From: Aptenodytes patagonicus
Lineage: Eukaryota; Chordata; Aves; Sphenisciformes; Spheniscidae
Reading direction: 5' to 3'
NCBI RefSeq assembly: GCF_965638725.1
Contig: NC_134981.1
Coordinates: forward strand, 43,304,849 to 43,368,848
Length of the DNA: 64,000 bases
In this document: in pieces, positions 48,952 to 61,474 of the stretch
Layout of the letters: the number at the start of each line of letters is the position of its first letter
Position numbering within the stretch: position 1 is the first letter of the stretch
Notes under the pieces: generated by a model
The model's database searches: none
Told to the model about the DNA's origin: nothing
What the model saw: only the letters and a program-made list of their open reading frames with translations
Program-made: the position numbers and the translations under genes

Positions 48952-50618
48952 AGTTATCCTCAGGGTACTCGGCCCCCCGAGCTGGAAGACAGAGACGGCT
49001 AGCAGGATGAACCCCCCATAATCCAAGAGGAAGCAGTCAATGACCTGCTACGCCACCTGGACGCTCACAAGTCTATGGGGCCGGATGGGATCCACCCGAG
49101 AGTGCTGAGGGAGCTGGCGGAGGTGCTCGCCAAGCCACTCTCCATCGTTTATCAGCAGTCCTGGTTGACGGGGGAGGTCCCGGACGACTGGAGGCTTGCC
49201 AATGTGACGCCCATCTACAAGAAGGGCCGGAAGGAGGATCCGGGGAACTACAGGCCTGTCAGCCTGACCTCGGTGCCGGGGAAGATTATGGAGCGGTTCA
49301 TCTTGAGGGCGCTCACAAGGCATGAGCGGGACAACCAGGGGATCAGGCCCAGCCAGCACGGATTCATGAGAGGCAGGTCCTGCTTGACCAACCTGATCTC
49401 CTTCTATGACCAGGTGACCCGCCTAGTGGATGAGGGAAAGGCTGTGGATGTGGTCTACCTGGACTTCAGCAAGGCCTTTGACACCGTCTCCCACAGCATT
49501 CTCCTAGAGAAGCTGGCGGCTCACGGCTTAGACAGGTGTACTCTGCGCTGGGTCAAAAGCTGGCTGGATGGCCGGGCCCAGAGAGTTGTGGTGAATGGAG
49601 TTCAATCCAGTTGGCGACCGGTCACGAGCGGTGTTCCCCAGGGCTCAGTTTTGGGGCCGGTCTTGTTTAATATCTTTATCGATGATCTGGACGAGGGGAT
49701 TGAGTGCACCCTCAGGAAGTTTGCAGACGACACCAAGTTGGGCGGGAGCGTTGATCTGCTCGAGGGTAGGAAGGCTCTGCAGAGGGACCTGGACAGGCTG
49801 GATCGATGGGCCCAGACCAATTGTATGAGGTTCAACAAGGCCAAGTGCCGGGTCCTGCACTTCGGCCACAACAACCCCATGCAGCGCTACAGGGCTTGGG
49901 GAAGAGTGGCTGGAAAGCTGCCTGGCGGAAAAGGACCTGGGGGTGCTGGTCGACAGCCGGCTGAACATGAGCCGGCAGTGTGCCCAGGCGGCCAAGAAGG
50001 CCAATGGCATCCTGGCCTGTATCAGAAATAGTGTGGCCAGCAGGAGTAGGGAAGTGATCGTGCCCCTGTACTCGGCACTGGTGAGGCCACACCTCGAATA
50101 GTGTGTTCAGTTTTGGGCCCCTCACGACAAGAAGGACATTGAGGTGCTGGAGCGTGTCCAGAGAAGGGCAACGAGGCTGGTGAGGGGTCTGGAGAACAAG
50201 TCTTATGAGGAGCGGCTGAGGGAACTGGGGTTGTTTAGCCTGGAGAAAAGGAGGCTGAGGGGAGACCTCATCGCGCTCTACAACTACCTGAAAGGAGGCT
50301 GTAGCGAGGTGGGTGTCAGTCTCTTCTCCCAAGTAACTAGCGATAGGACGAGAGGAAATGGCCCCAAGTTGCGCCAGGGGAGGTTTAGATTGGATGTAAG
50401 GAAAAATTTCTTTACTGAAAGAGTGGTTAAACATTGCAACAGGCTGCCCAGGGAAGTGGTTGAGTCCCCATCCCTGGAGGTATTTAAAAGACACGTAGAT
50501 GAGGCGCTTAGGGACATGGTTTAGTGGGTGGTGGTGTTGGGTTGCTGGTTGGACTCGATGATCTTAGAGATCTTTTCCAACCTCAATGATTCTATGATTC
50601 TATGATTCTATGAATCTA
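48952..50618 (+). mobile_element. CR1 LINE, 5'-truncated, inserted in gag
   Basis: 1667 bp flanked by TTCTTCC (48945-48951 and 50619-50625). It encodes the CR1 reverse transcriptase ([63 protein letters not shown]) in an open frame 49075-49890. A frameshift then occurs near 49890, and the second part continues in another frame with a TAG at about 50099. The 3' end is ATTCTATG-type repeats (about 50588-50618), diagnostic of CR1. It is in sense with KCNN2 and opposite to the host provirus. Confidence 0.95.
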
Positions 50619-51668
50619 TTCTTCCTCCCCGAGCAGCAGCTGGCTCTCCTCCTCCTGTTCTCGTGATGGCCCTTCTCTGGGGTAGTCTGCCTCGTCCACT
50701 TCTTCCACTGGCTCCCTTTTAGAGGAAGGTTCTTCTTCCCTTACTAAACGAGCCGACTTCCGCTTCCAAGATTTCTTCTTGTGTAGAGGGGCGACTGATA
50801 CCGGCACAGGCTGGTTCTTTGGTTCAGCCACAGGGCCTGTCGCCGGGGTCGGAGTGGCCGCAGTGCCTGTTGCTGAGGTTGGAGAGGCCGCAGTGTCTGT
50901 CGCCGGGCTTGGATTGGCCGCAGTGACTGTCATTTTATCGTCAGATCTAGAGACCTTCTCTTCCCCTTGAGGGTACTGAATAGTGTTGAACAGGGCTCGG
51001 TAGGCATGGGCCAGGCCCCAGCACGTTGCAATGATCTGCATCTCTCTGGAGTTGCCAGGGTGACGGCATACTTTGTCCAAATATTCTACTAACTTTTCAG
51101 GATTCTGCACTTGCTCAGGGGTGAAGTTCCAAAACCCTGGGGGTGCCCATTGGCCTAGGTACTTGCCCATCTTGTCCCACACACCCTGCCACTCATAACT
51201 TTGCAGCCTTGGGGCAGATCTCTGGATGATGTTCTTAAATTGCTTATTAACCTTAGACAAAAGCAAAACAATATTCCCAAGAGATACCAATAGAAGTATC
51301 TTAACTACCCAAGGATGTTCAAGATACTTACAAGTTAGTGTAATGAAGGAGGAAACATCATAGAAGAAGGTAGCGATGGTGCCATCCTGTATTTCCTCCA
51401 TAAAAACCTCTCAGAGGAGGAACTATAATTGCTAATTGTCTCCACGAAGTGGTACCCGAAGTACAGTAATGGCTTCAGTACAAAGCTCAAATACCAGATT
51501 AAGCTCAAGGTCAGTGTTTTAATATCAGACCTCCCAGGCAAAACATCACTAGTCACTGCAGACCACAGCAAACTGCAAAAACCAACACCAATCTTTAACA
51601 TGTACAGGAAAAAAAAAGAGCATGACGCAGATTAGACAAACCAATATCGAGAACAGATGAACCAACAT
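50619..51668 (-). pseudogene. gag: ERV gag, 5' part (full provirus)
   Basis: Opens at an ATG (51666-51668) with a strongly hydrophobic start (LFSILVCLICVMLFFFLYML), a probable signal or membrane segment. One base is lost near 51403, shifting the frame. The rest is open to the CR1: FFYDVSSFITLTC, a second hydrophobic stretch VKILLLVSLGNIVLLL, the block FTPEQVQNPEKLVEYL, about four Pro/Ala/Thr repeat units (about 50826-50935), the KKKSWKRK basic patch, and acidic runs. Confidence 0.88.
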
Positions 51669-51744
51669 TGTGATCCGCAACTGTTAACAGATATAAATTC
51701 CTTAATGCACTCTGGTTAATCCGTTGTTATCTCAAACCCTTTGA

Positions 51745-51762
51745 GCCCCACGTTGGGCGCCA
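51745..51762 (-). promoter_or_regulatory. Primer binding site, tRNA-Lys(1,2) type
   Basis: GCCCCACGTTGGGCGCCA on the + strand, 8 bases from the 5' LTR. Confidence 0.93.
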
Positions 51763-51770
51763 AAAAGGAC

Positions 51771-52323
51771 TGTCGTGGTTTAACCTCAGTCGGCAACTGA
51801 GCACCACACAGCCGCTCACTCACTCCCCCCTCCCCGGTGGGATGGGGGAGAGAATTGGAAGAGTAGAAGTGAGAAAACTCATGGGTTGAGATAAGAACAG
51901 TTTAATAATTGAAATAAAATAAAATAATAATAATAATAATAATAATATACAAAGCAAGTGATGCGCAATGCAATTGCTCACCACCCGCCGACTGATGCCC
52001 AGCCAGTCCCCGAGCAGCGGCCCCCCCGGCCAGCTTTCCCCCAGTTTATGTACTGAGCATGACGTCACGTGGTATGGAATATCCCTTTGGCCAGTTTGGG
52101 TCAGCTGTCCTGGCTGTGCCCCCTCCCAGCTTCTTGTGCACCTCCAGCCTTCTCAGTCGGTAGAGCATGGGAAGCTGAAAAGTCCTTGACTAGTGTAACC
52201 ATGACTTAGCAACAACTAAAACATCCCTGTGTTATCAACATTATTCTCCTACTAAATCCAAAACACAGCCCTGTACCAGCTACTAGGAAGGAAATTAACT
52301 CTATCCCAGACGAAACCAGGACA
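51771..52323 (-). mobile_element. 5' LTR of the full provirus
   Basis: 553 bp, TGTCGTGGTTTAACCTCAGT to CCAGGACA, with an intact CRE (TGACGTCA on the + strand at about 52059) and the TATA-like element beside it. Confidence 0.93.
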
Positions 52324-52328
52324 GAGAG

Positions 52329-53780
52329 ATTTGTTATGGATCAGAAAAATCAATCTTTTAAAGAACTTCAGTTTTATTTCTGATATTTTTTTTAATTGAT
52401 CATTTTAAAGAACTCCTTCATGTATGAGACTACATGGAAGGAGTTGTGCAATCATGTGACTTAATCAAGGTTCATGTAGTTTTCAACACTGCCTGACAGT
52501 ACAGAATACAAGCATATCTGTTTGTAAAACAGTAATACTCTATGTTTTTGTCTGAGAGACACTGTAGGCTGCAGTACTCATGTCAGAGCCTGGAGTAAGC
52601 TGCAGCTCCAAGCGGCTCTGTCATTCATCTTGAAAATGAAAGGGAAGTTTTGTTTTCAGGTACACTACTGGAAGGAAAGGCCATTGTACCACCCTTAGCT
52701 GTTAGATATCTGATAGATTTTTAATTTAGGCACAGTATGTTTATATACGCACACTTGACTTTTTAAAAAATAAGATGAAAAACACACAGAGAAATATTTA
52801 CATCCATCTATGGTGCTAAATTTATGTGACACCTTAACTCTGAAAACAAGAAGTATCCTTAAAATACTTAAGCTTAGAAATGTACAGAACCTACTCCAAG
52901 TGAAAGAAAATACTGCGTAAGCCCGATAATGTAACGATTTTAAAATAATCTTTAAAACTGACTGTTTTCTGAAGGAATATTTGCCTTTAATTCAGGCAAA
53001 TATCCTGCAATGTGCAGTGGAATATTTCTTGAATCAGGTCTGTAGAATCATGCCCATAGATGGTTGATTGTGTCCTGGAGCACCAGCTGTTTGCTGATCT
53101 TGTTCAACTTTGATCATTCCTTTCTTATTCTTCTCTGAAAGGTACTTAGACTTTATCAGCAAGTATAGTGTAAATTTGCAGGAATACATCAAGACAATAA
53201 ATTTTGTTGTACAGAACAGAATGGCAATGTATTTTGCTTGCAGTGTGGTATGTTTCATAGTCTGATAGAAGCAAACCTACCTGAAAGAAAAATAGATTTT
53301 TCCTGCAAAACATGAACTAAAATATGTTGGGAAATAAGATGAAAGTTTAGCAATTAGTAGTGCTTGCAGATTTAATATTTAGAAGCACCTGGTGACATAA
53401 AATGTCTGCTGACCAAAATCAGCTGCTGCTTTTTTCTTCAGTAGTCTGTGCCCTTGATTTCTTGGTAGGAAGTCTGAACAGCCATGCTGCAAGCAACTCT
53501 ATGGTAGTGCCTAACAGTATAGCAGGTGACTGTAGTCTGTCCATTTAAATGACCTTGCCTATTCAAAACCTGACTGTTTTGAAAACAGTCAACTCGTCAG
53601 TTAAACCAAACTGAGTTTGCTTGTCCCAGACCTGCTGAACATCCTATTTTAAGGGAGTTGGAAGGGAGATTTAAGAAGACTTATAGGGATTCTTTACAAG
53701 AATATTATATGGATGTGAGATAAATGGGCTTTTTTTTTTTTCCTTTTTTTGTTTTCTTCTTTTTTTCTTTTTTAGTTTGT
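52329..53780. other. KCNN2 intron, no repeat recognised
   Basis: AT-rich intronic DNA. T-rich tracts at about 52385-52395 and 53731-53775. Confidence 0.6.
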
Positions 53781-53809
53781 AAGCGGTAGAGGAACAGGAG
53801 CACCTTCAG

Positions 53810-53992
53810 TATATAAGGGGTGGGGTGGGGTGGGGTGTGTGTCCTCCGCCTCCTTTTCAGCACCGCAGACAGCTCCGCACCTTGCACATTATCCGGGGCG
53901 CCCTTGGCTGGGCTGGGCTTGGCTCAGAGCAACCTGTGCTGCGGGGAGGGCGGCTGCCAGCCTCCCCAGCTTCCCTCCCGCAGCACAGCCAG
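53810..53992 (+). promoter_or_regulatory. Candidate alternative KCNN2 promoter and first exon
   Basis: A TATA box (TATATAAG, 53810-53817) is followed by (GGGGT)n (53817-53842) and an isolated GC-rich block of about 150 bp that ends in a perfect donor, CAG|GTGAGT (exon end 53992). The surrounding DNA is AT-rich. It is in the same orientation as KCNN2, inside its intron. A transcript starting here and splicing to downstream KCNN2 exons would lack the N-terminus and S1-S2. Intron-initiated short KCNN2 forms are known in mammals; homology to those is not shown here. Confidence 0.5.
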
Positions 53993-56900
53993 GTGAGTTC
54001 TCCTGCTGCCTGACGGCACATGCATAACTTTCGACATATTTTTAGCCTTGCATTCTAAACCTATTAGCAAAACAGATTCATTTTTGTATTCTATGAAACA
54101 GCTCTGCATTTGACAGACCAAAGTCTCCAGAATGGCATAGCTGCAGTATTTAGACAAAAATAACTGTTTGGCTGCTGTGCAGTTTTGTGAAATATTGGGA
54201 ATGTTAAAATGCTTTCTTCAAACAGGTTTTCAGTGATTGCAGTGTATTAGTTATTCTGTATTATGAGTGTTGTGCTATGAGTGTTATTATTAGTATAATA
54301 ATAAGTATAAGTACAATTAGTGTTATTATTAGTTATTCTGTATTATTAGTTATTAGTGTTATTATGTATTATTATTATTAGTTAATGTATTAGTTATCCT
54401 GTTATTCAGGAGCTATTATATTTATTAAATGTGACAATGTTAAGACTATAACAACAATCAAATTAAACCAGGTAGTTTTAAATGATAATTCTTAGCCTAC
54501 ATTATCATTTCCAGAAAAGAGGATAAAAACACAAACAATGCTTCCTTCACCTCCCTCCCTCTCCCAGGAAAAAAGCCAGATGAACAACAGTAATGATGTT
54601 GGAGCCAAGTATGGTGACAACCCCAAATCTGTGTATTCTCCTTTTGGTTCATTGTTGTCATGCTTGTAATGTTGTTAAAAACATCACACTTGGGAGATTA
54701 TGAAATATTCATTACTCGCTCTCTAAGCTTGTGTGGTTGTTGATTCAGTTTGGAAGACCGGTAGGAAAAATGTAGCTCATTGTTATCCCAGCCTAGAACA
54801 GGTATTTCTCCGACTACTGTTCCAGTTGAGAAATACACTTTCGAAGAGGTGGAGGAGGGAAGAGCTAAGAAGATAGTATCATCCGATTATCATAATAATT
54901 TACAATGTATAAATTGCCCACTTCATGCATAAACAGTTTGTTACTTCATGATATTTTACATAATTAAAATAGCAGCATACAACGTGACTAAAATTGTTGT
55001 TTCTAGACAACTTATTGTTCCATTCCACATTTCCCTAATGCAATTTGCTGTTAGATTAATAATCAGATGGAAGTTAAGAAACTTTTTGATAACAGTTCAC
55101 ATGGTAAAGCTGCATTTTTTTTCTACTTTTACTGAGAAAGTAGACCTCTCTGTCTCTCTCTTGTACTGCTGGAGATAGAAATGCTTTTTAAATGTTCCTG
55201 AAGTTTTACTGGCACTTCCTTATATTACTCAAAACAAAGGATTAAAACCAAAATTCTCTAAGGTTGCTAATAAGATGCCTTTAATCCCCTTTCTTGGGTA
55301 TTCTGTCACAGCCTGGTATTTCTTGAAAGATGGCTGTCACAGGGTAGGAGGACTATGTCCACTGGGATACTTTTGCTTTGGTGCTGGACTACTTAGGGTA
55401 TCCCTTCTGTAAATAAATGTTGCCCTTCTATTGCTTTTCTTGAATAATGGTAATCTGTGTTCTTCTGGACTGAATCTGAACCTCTTCTCCCTCTTTCCTC
55501 GATATAGATGCTCTCACTCATACAGAAAAATGAAAATTGTTGATATTTGGCAGAAATGAATAGAAATCTTCATTTTTTGTATGTGAATTGAGATTTCTAA
55601 ACACTTATAAATTGGACTGTCAGTTCATGCTCAAGTAGAACTCCTATGGAAAGTCATGCAAACGTCAAAGTTAAGGTTAAGCCATTGTTGTCACAGCAGA
55701 GTTCATTTTTAGAATTCAGTCCATCACTTTCCAGGTCTCCAGGGAGAAAGCACCCTCAGTCCCTAGATTGTTCTGAAGTGGTGGGAAAATCACGTGATAC
55801 TGATGGATTTGGAATGAAACATTTTCAGTCTTCGTTAACATTATGGAAAACTATCACACATGTGAGCCCAAATATCTTGCTGAAGACTCAAGAGTCTTTT
55901 CTCCTTTTCCCTGTCTCCTGAAAACTTGAAGAAATGGAACAGGCAGTACTAGGAAACATAAGTGGATGTTAATAAATACATTTCTTGACTTATTTATTGT
56001 GCAAATAAATTCCATAATGCATGATACTAATAAACACTGCTTATGGGGCTTTAATTATCTTATTGGAAAGTTCTTCAGAAAAAATCCTGCATTCCCTAAG
56101 AAATATGAAGTTAAACTCCCTTACAGTTTCCCATCACAAGCACTAATGGGTATTCTGCAGGCAAAATTGTTTATATCTATGTAATCCTTTTGCCTTCACT
56201 GTGGTGGTACATGTTTATCTCATTGTCTTTCTTCTTCTGTTGACTCCATGCCAAAAGAAACAAAAGTCTAGCTTGCCTTTGCTTAAGTACGCTGAATCAT
56301 CAGCTAAGATGGCTGCTGCAAAAACAAATGAAGATTAAGAGAACAGAAAGCAAGTCTGTTGAATAACAGGTGAAAATCAATAAATAAACCTCGAGTGATA
56401 ATTTTATTCTGATCTAAAACCTGTTGAAAAGTACTGAAATTTTTCTGTTTATTTTAATAGGCCTTGGATCAGGCGACAACAAATCTCATCACGTGCCAGT
56501 TTTGGTCCAGGATACAGTAGCTTCATGTATAGGCTTGAAAATTACCTTGTACCAGTGAAGCTTAATACACATTCCATACAACAGAAAAGCATGCTGATTA
56601 TAAGAAATCTAGAGACATCATAACTGTTAAATTATCACTTTAGGAGTTTTATTTGATAAATATTTAGTTTTATTTCCATTCAGTACATTTTTGAATAGAT
56701 TATATCTGCAGAACATGTTGACCCAGGAAAAGTTACAGGTGCCCACTGTCTCTGAAAAGCAGCACTGTAATGCATAAGACACAGAAGGCAGGATAGAAAA
56801 TCCTTTAACATTGGTCAAGCATCTAATGAACAGTGGCTGAAAGGATCTGAGGCCTTTTGCATTGAAGTTAAATGTAGAAGATGCTTGTTTCCAACAGCCT

Positions 56901-57728
56901 CCCTTAGGACATAGGAGGAGGTTGTATCTAATGGTCAGGCCACTGAATGGTTGGCCTGACAATACCTAGCATTGTCCATTCAAATGCACCCTTGTTCCGA
57001 GCATTTTTTAGTGAGGCTGTTAGAAGTTTATCAGGACATCAGGTTTATCTTTCCTTAAAAAGATGTTCTTAAGTCTAGAGTCACAGGTGTACTCCTTTGG
57101 CAGAATGAATAAATTAGCTCATTTTATCTAGCTTCAGATTCAGTATTTCTTCCTTTCCCCTATTCCCTTGCAAAAATATTGCCAATTTCTTCAGTGAATA
57201 TATCCTTTTTTTAATTGGTTCTAGTTTTCCCAGTAGTAATGAAGCTGATCTTCCCTGAAGAGAGTAAGGCTTCTCTCACATTGGGAACAGCGGCTGATGG
57301 CAGCCGTGTTGGGAGATGGCAGTTCTTCATGCAGTGATCTGTAGAACAAATTCATTTTTGTGATGAATGAAGAAAAACAAATCCTAAATCAAGAACTGTA
57401 AAATGATAATTTAAAATTAACAACATAAAAATACTGAAATGTAGATACTTCTCCTCAGTGAATTTTACTTCCACAAGAATATTGTAGAATTAGAGTTACT
57501 TTATTTCTGAGATACTTGAAATGGGGAAAAATATGACAGAGAGCACTAGGTTTCTTACAAGATGCATTCTAAAATTAGTTCTGTATAAAAGTACTGATAT
57601 TTTGTGGGAAGATGCACTATGTTCTTCATACACAGTCTTGGAATTGCTGCTTCAGTGCAAAACTAAATTAATTCCCAAATCTGGAATCTGACTAATGTTT
57701 CTATCCCAGTACTGCTAAGATTAGTGCA
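53993..57728. other. KCNN2 intron, no gene recognised
   Basis: AT-rich intronic DNA. An imperfect TTATTAGT-rich repeat at about 54260-54400 is the main landmark. Short open frames only. Confidence 0.6.
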
Positions 57729-57770
57729 TGTCCTGGTTTCGGCAGGGATAGAGTTAATTTCCTTCCTAGT
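57729..57770 (+). mobile_element. LTR tip (42 bp) of truncated ERV A
   Basis: TGTCCTGGTTTCGGCAGGGA through TTCCTTCCTAGT, the first 42 bases of a main-family LTR. The rest of the LTR, the primer site and the gag start are missing. Confidence 0.88.
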
Positions 57771-57929
57771 ATAGAATCATAGAATCATAGAATCATTGAG
57801 GTTGGAAAAGACCTCTAAGATCATCGAGTCCAACCGTCGACCCAACACCACCATGCCCACTAAACCATGTCCCTAAGTGCCTCATCTACTCGTCTTTTAA
57901 ATACCTCGAGGGATGGGGATTCCATAGTC
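57771..57929 (-). mobile_element. CR1 3'-end fragment
   Basis: Antisense CR1 end: ATAGAATCATAGAATCATAG then GAGGTTGGAAAAGACCTCTA and TCATCGAGTCCAACC, matching the last 150 bp of the CR1 at 48952-50618. It sits exactly between the LTR tip and mid-gag. Confidence 0.9.
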
Positions 57930-59682
57930 ATGAGTGGCAGGGTGTGTGGGACAAGATGGGCAAGTACCTAGGCCAATGGGCACCCCCAGGGTTTTGGAAC
58001 TTCACCCCTGAGCAAGTGCAGAATCCTGAAAAGTTAGTAGAATATTTGGACAAAGTATGCCGTCACCCTGGCAACTCCAGAGAGATGCAGATCATTGCAA
58101 CGTGCTGGGGCCTGGCCCATGCCTACCGAGCCCTGTTCAACACTATTCAGTACCCTCAAAGGGAAGAGAAGGTCTCTGGCTCTGACAGTAAAACGACAAT
58201 CACTGCGGCCACTCAGACCCGGGCAACACGCCCTGCAGCCACTCCGACCCCAGCGACACGCCATGCAGCCACTCAGACCCCGGTGACATGCTCTGCGGCC
58301 ACTCCGACCCCAGCAACATGCTCTACGGCTACTCAGACCCCAGCAACAGGCCGCGCGAACACTCAGACCCCGGCGACATGCACTGCAGCTACTCAGACTC
58401 CGGCAACAGGCCCTGCGGCCATTCAGACCCCGGTGACAGGCACTGTGGCTACTCAGACCCCGGCAACAGGCCCTGCGGCTGAACCAAAGAACCAGCTTGT
58501 GCCGGTATCAGTCGCCCCTGTACACAAGAAGAAATCTTGGAAGCGGAAGTCGGCTAGTTTAGTAGAGGGAGGATGTAGCTTCTTCTAAAAGGGGGCTGGA
58601 GGAAGAAGTGTACGAGACAGACGACCCTGGAGAAGGGCCATCATGAGAACAGGAGGAGGAGAGCCGGTCGCTGATCGGGGAGGAAGAAGAGGAAGAACTC
58701 ATAAACAAGGCAGTGACCACCCGATCTCTATCCTTGAGTGAGCTGCGAGATACACGAAAAGATTTCAGCCGCCGTCCAGGCGAGCATAGTGTCACCTGGC
58801 TGCTCCGATGCTGGGATAATGGGGCCAGTAGCCTGGAATTAGAGGGTAGGGAAGCCAAGCAGCTGGGATCCCTTTCCAGGGAAGGGGGCATTGACAAAGC
58901 GATTGGAAAAGGGACACGAGTCCTCAGCCTTTGGAGGCGACTCTTGTCAAGCGTGAAGGAAAGGTATCCCTTCAAGGAAGATGTCATAAGTCGCCCAGGC
59001 AAGTGGGCCACCATGGAGAAGGGTATCCAGTTTCTGAGAGAATTAGCTGTGCTGGAGGTGATTTATGGTGACCTGGACAATGAACAGCTATCCAAAGATC
59101 CAGATGAAGCCAAATGCACATGACCCATGTGGCGGAAGTTTATAAGGAGCTCACCATCGTCATACGCCAACTCATTGGCAGTGATGACCTGGAAAGATGG
59201 AGAGGAACAAACAGTGGATGAATTGGCTAGTCAACTCCGGCAATATGAGGAAATTCTCTCTTCCTCCCTCATCTCGGCTGTGGAAAAACTGTCCTGGGAG
59301 TTCCAGCAACTCAGAGAGGATAGGTCCTACTCCCCACCTGTACGGACCAGTATCTCGGCTATTAGGAGTCAGCGTTCTTTTGCTCGAGAGAGAATATAAA
59401 GGGTACACACCACGGGGCACCCTATGGTTTTACCTGCGTGACCACGGAGAGGACATGAGGAAGTGGGATGGGAAACCTACCTCAGCCCTAGGGGCACGGG
59501 TACGTGAACTGCAAGGGAAAACAATCACAGAAAGGGGTTCTCCCAGGAAAATTGCTGCTCCAGTTTCCAGCGGGCAGTTCCCCAGAGAGAGTAGAAGGGC
59601 TGATCTCACTTCTGATCTTAATGAAGAAACTTCTGACTCGTACGTACAAGAAATGAGAAATGAGTACTGTGATGAGGACTAG
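57930..59682 (+). pseudogene. gag: gag of ERV A (5'-truncated, broken)
   Basis: Begins mid-gene at EWQGVWDKMGKYLGQW and is open through the repeat (about 58200-58480, nine or ten units) to a frameshift near 58562 (GTAGAGGGAGGATG). A TGA follows at CCATCATGAGAA (about 58642) as in the palindrome copies, and a further frame change lies near 59118 (CACATGACCC). The C-terminal part ends at TAG 59680-59682. Confidence 0.88.
58200..58480 (+). repeat. 30-bp coding minisatellite in gag of ERV A
   Basis: Nine to ten units of the 30-bp repeat, more than in the palindrome copies (about five) and fewer than in ERV B (about twenty). Confidence 0.88.
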
Positions 59683-60832
59683 AGGGGCCCTGCCTCCAGC
59701 CGGGGGAGGAAAAGGACAACCAGGTTTACTGGACTGTGTGGATTCGGTGGCCTGGCACATCGCACCCACAGGAGTATAAGGCTCTAGTGGACACGGGTGC
59801 ACAGTGTACCCTAATGCCATCAAGCTATATAGGGGCAGAACCCATCTGTATTTCTGGGGTGACGGGGGGATCCCAACAGCTAACTGTATTGGAAGCCGAA
59901 GTAAGTCTAACGGGGAATGGGTGGCAGAAGCACCCCATTGTGACTGGCCCAGAGGCTCCGTGCATCCTTGGCATAGACTACCTCAGGAGAGGGTGTTTCA
60001 AGGACCCAAAAGGGTACCGGTGGCCCTTTGGTATAGCTGCCTTGGAGACGGAAGAAATTAAACAGCTGTCCACCTTGCCCGGTCTCTCGGAGGACCCCTC
60101 TGTTGTGGGGTTGCTGAAGGTCGAAGACCAACAGGTGCCAATCGCTACCACCACGGTGCACCGGCGGCAATATCGCACCAACCGAGACTCCTTGATTCCC
60201 ATTCATGAGCTGATTCATCGACTGGAGAGCCAAGGAGTGATCAGCAAGACTCGCTCACCCTTTAACAGTCCCATGTGGCCAGTGCGGAAGTCTAATGGAG
60301 AGTGGAGACTGACAGTAGACTATCGTGGCCTAAATGAAGTCACGCCACCGCTGAGTGCTGCCGTGCCAGACATGCTAGAACTTCAGTACGAACTGGAGTC
60401 AAAGGCAGCCAAGTGGTATGCCACAACTGATATCGCTAATGCGTTCTTCTCAAGCCCTTTGGCAGCAGAGTGCAGGCCACAGTTTGCTTTCACTTGGAGG
60501 GGCGTCCAGTACACCTGGAACCGACTGCCCCAGGGGTGGAAACACAGCCCCACCATTTGCCATGGACTGATCCAGACTGCACTGGAACAGGGTGAGGCTC
60601 CAGAACATCTGCAATACATTGATGACATCATCGTGTGGGGCAACACAGCAGGAGAAGTTTTTGAAAAAGGGAAGGAAATAGTCCAAATCCTGCTGAAGGC
60701 CGGTTTTGCCATAAAGCAAAGTGAGGTCAAGGGACCTGCACAGGAGATCCAATTTTTAGGAATAAAATGGCAAGATGGACGTCGTCAGATCCCAATGGAT
60801 GTGATCAACAAAATAACAGCCATGTCTCTACC
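59683..60832 (+). pseudogene. pol: pol of ERV A (PR and part of RT), interrupted
   Basis: Protease (LVDTGAQ) and reverse transcriptase with YIDD are open from 59736 and run to the block KITAMS at 60825, then into the LTR of ERV B. One base is missing just after the gag TAG (AGCCGGGGGAGGAAAAGG), so gag and pol are out of frame in this copy. RNase H and integrase are not seen; they may follow ERV B beyond the window. Confidence 0.9.
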
Positions 60833-61372
60833 TGTCCTGGTTTCGGCAGGGATAGAGTTAATTTCCTTTCTAGTAGCTGGTACAGTGTTTTGCATTTAGG
60901 ATGAGAACAAAGTTGATAACACACCCATGTTTTAGTTGTTGCTAGGTAATGCTTACACTAGCCAAGGACTTTTCAGCTTCCCATGCTCTACTGACTGAGG
61001 AGGCTGGAGGTGCACAAGAAGCTGGGAGGGGGCACAGCCAAACTGGCCAAAGGGACATTCCATACCATGTGACGTCATGCTCAGTACATAAACTGGGAAA
61101 AGCTGGCCGGGGGGGCCGCTGCTCGGGGACTGGCTGGGCATCGGTCAGCGGGTGGTGAGCAATTGTGCTGTGCATCACTTGTTTTGTGTATTATTATTAT
61201 TATTATCATATTATTATTATCATTTTATTTCAATTATTAAACTGTTTTTATCTCAACCCACGAGTCTTTCTAACTTGTGCTCTTCCAATTCTCTCCCCCA
61301 TCCCACCGGGTGGGGGGGAGTGAGCGAGCGGCTGCGTGGTGCTTAATTGCTGACTGAGATTAAACCACGACA
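60833..61372 (+). mobile_element. 5' LTR of ERV B
   Basis: 540 bp, TGTCCTGGTTTCGGCAGGGA to AAACCACGACA, inserted in the reverse transcriptase of ERV A. The bases before it are CTACC, the expected target duplication. Intact CRE at 61070-61077. Confidence 0.93.
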
Positions 61373-61380
61373 GTCCTTTT

Positions 61381-61398
61381 TGGCGCCCAACGTGGGGC
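61381..61398 (+). promoter_or_regulatory. Primer binding site, tRNA-Lys(1,2) type
   Basis: TGGCGCCCAACGTGGGGC, 8 bases after the LTR, followed by ACGAAGGG. Confidence 0.93.
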
Positions 61399-61474
61399 AC
61401 GAAGGGTTTGAGATAATAACAGATTAACCGGAGTGTATTAAGGAACTTATATCTGTTAATAGTTGAGGGTCACA

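Larger units (their letters stand above)
43816..52323 (-). mobile_element. Full provirus in KCNN2 intron, antisense
   Basis: About 8.5 kb: 3' LTR, env-less spacer, pol, gag interrupted by a CR1, primer site, 5' LTR. Both LTRs are 553 bp and differ by roughly 5% by eye, so it is not a recent insertion. The flanks CAGAG (43811-43815) and GAGAG (52324-52328) fit a 5-bp target duplication with one change. It is the only copy here with a completely open pol. Confidence 0.93.
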
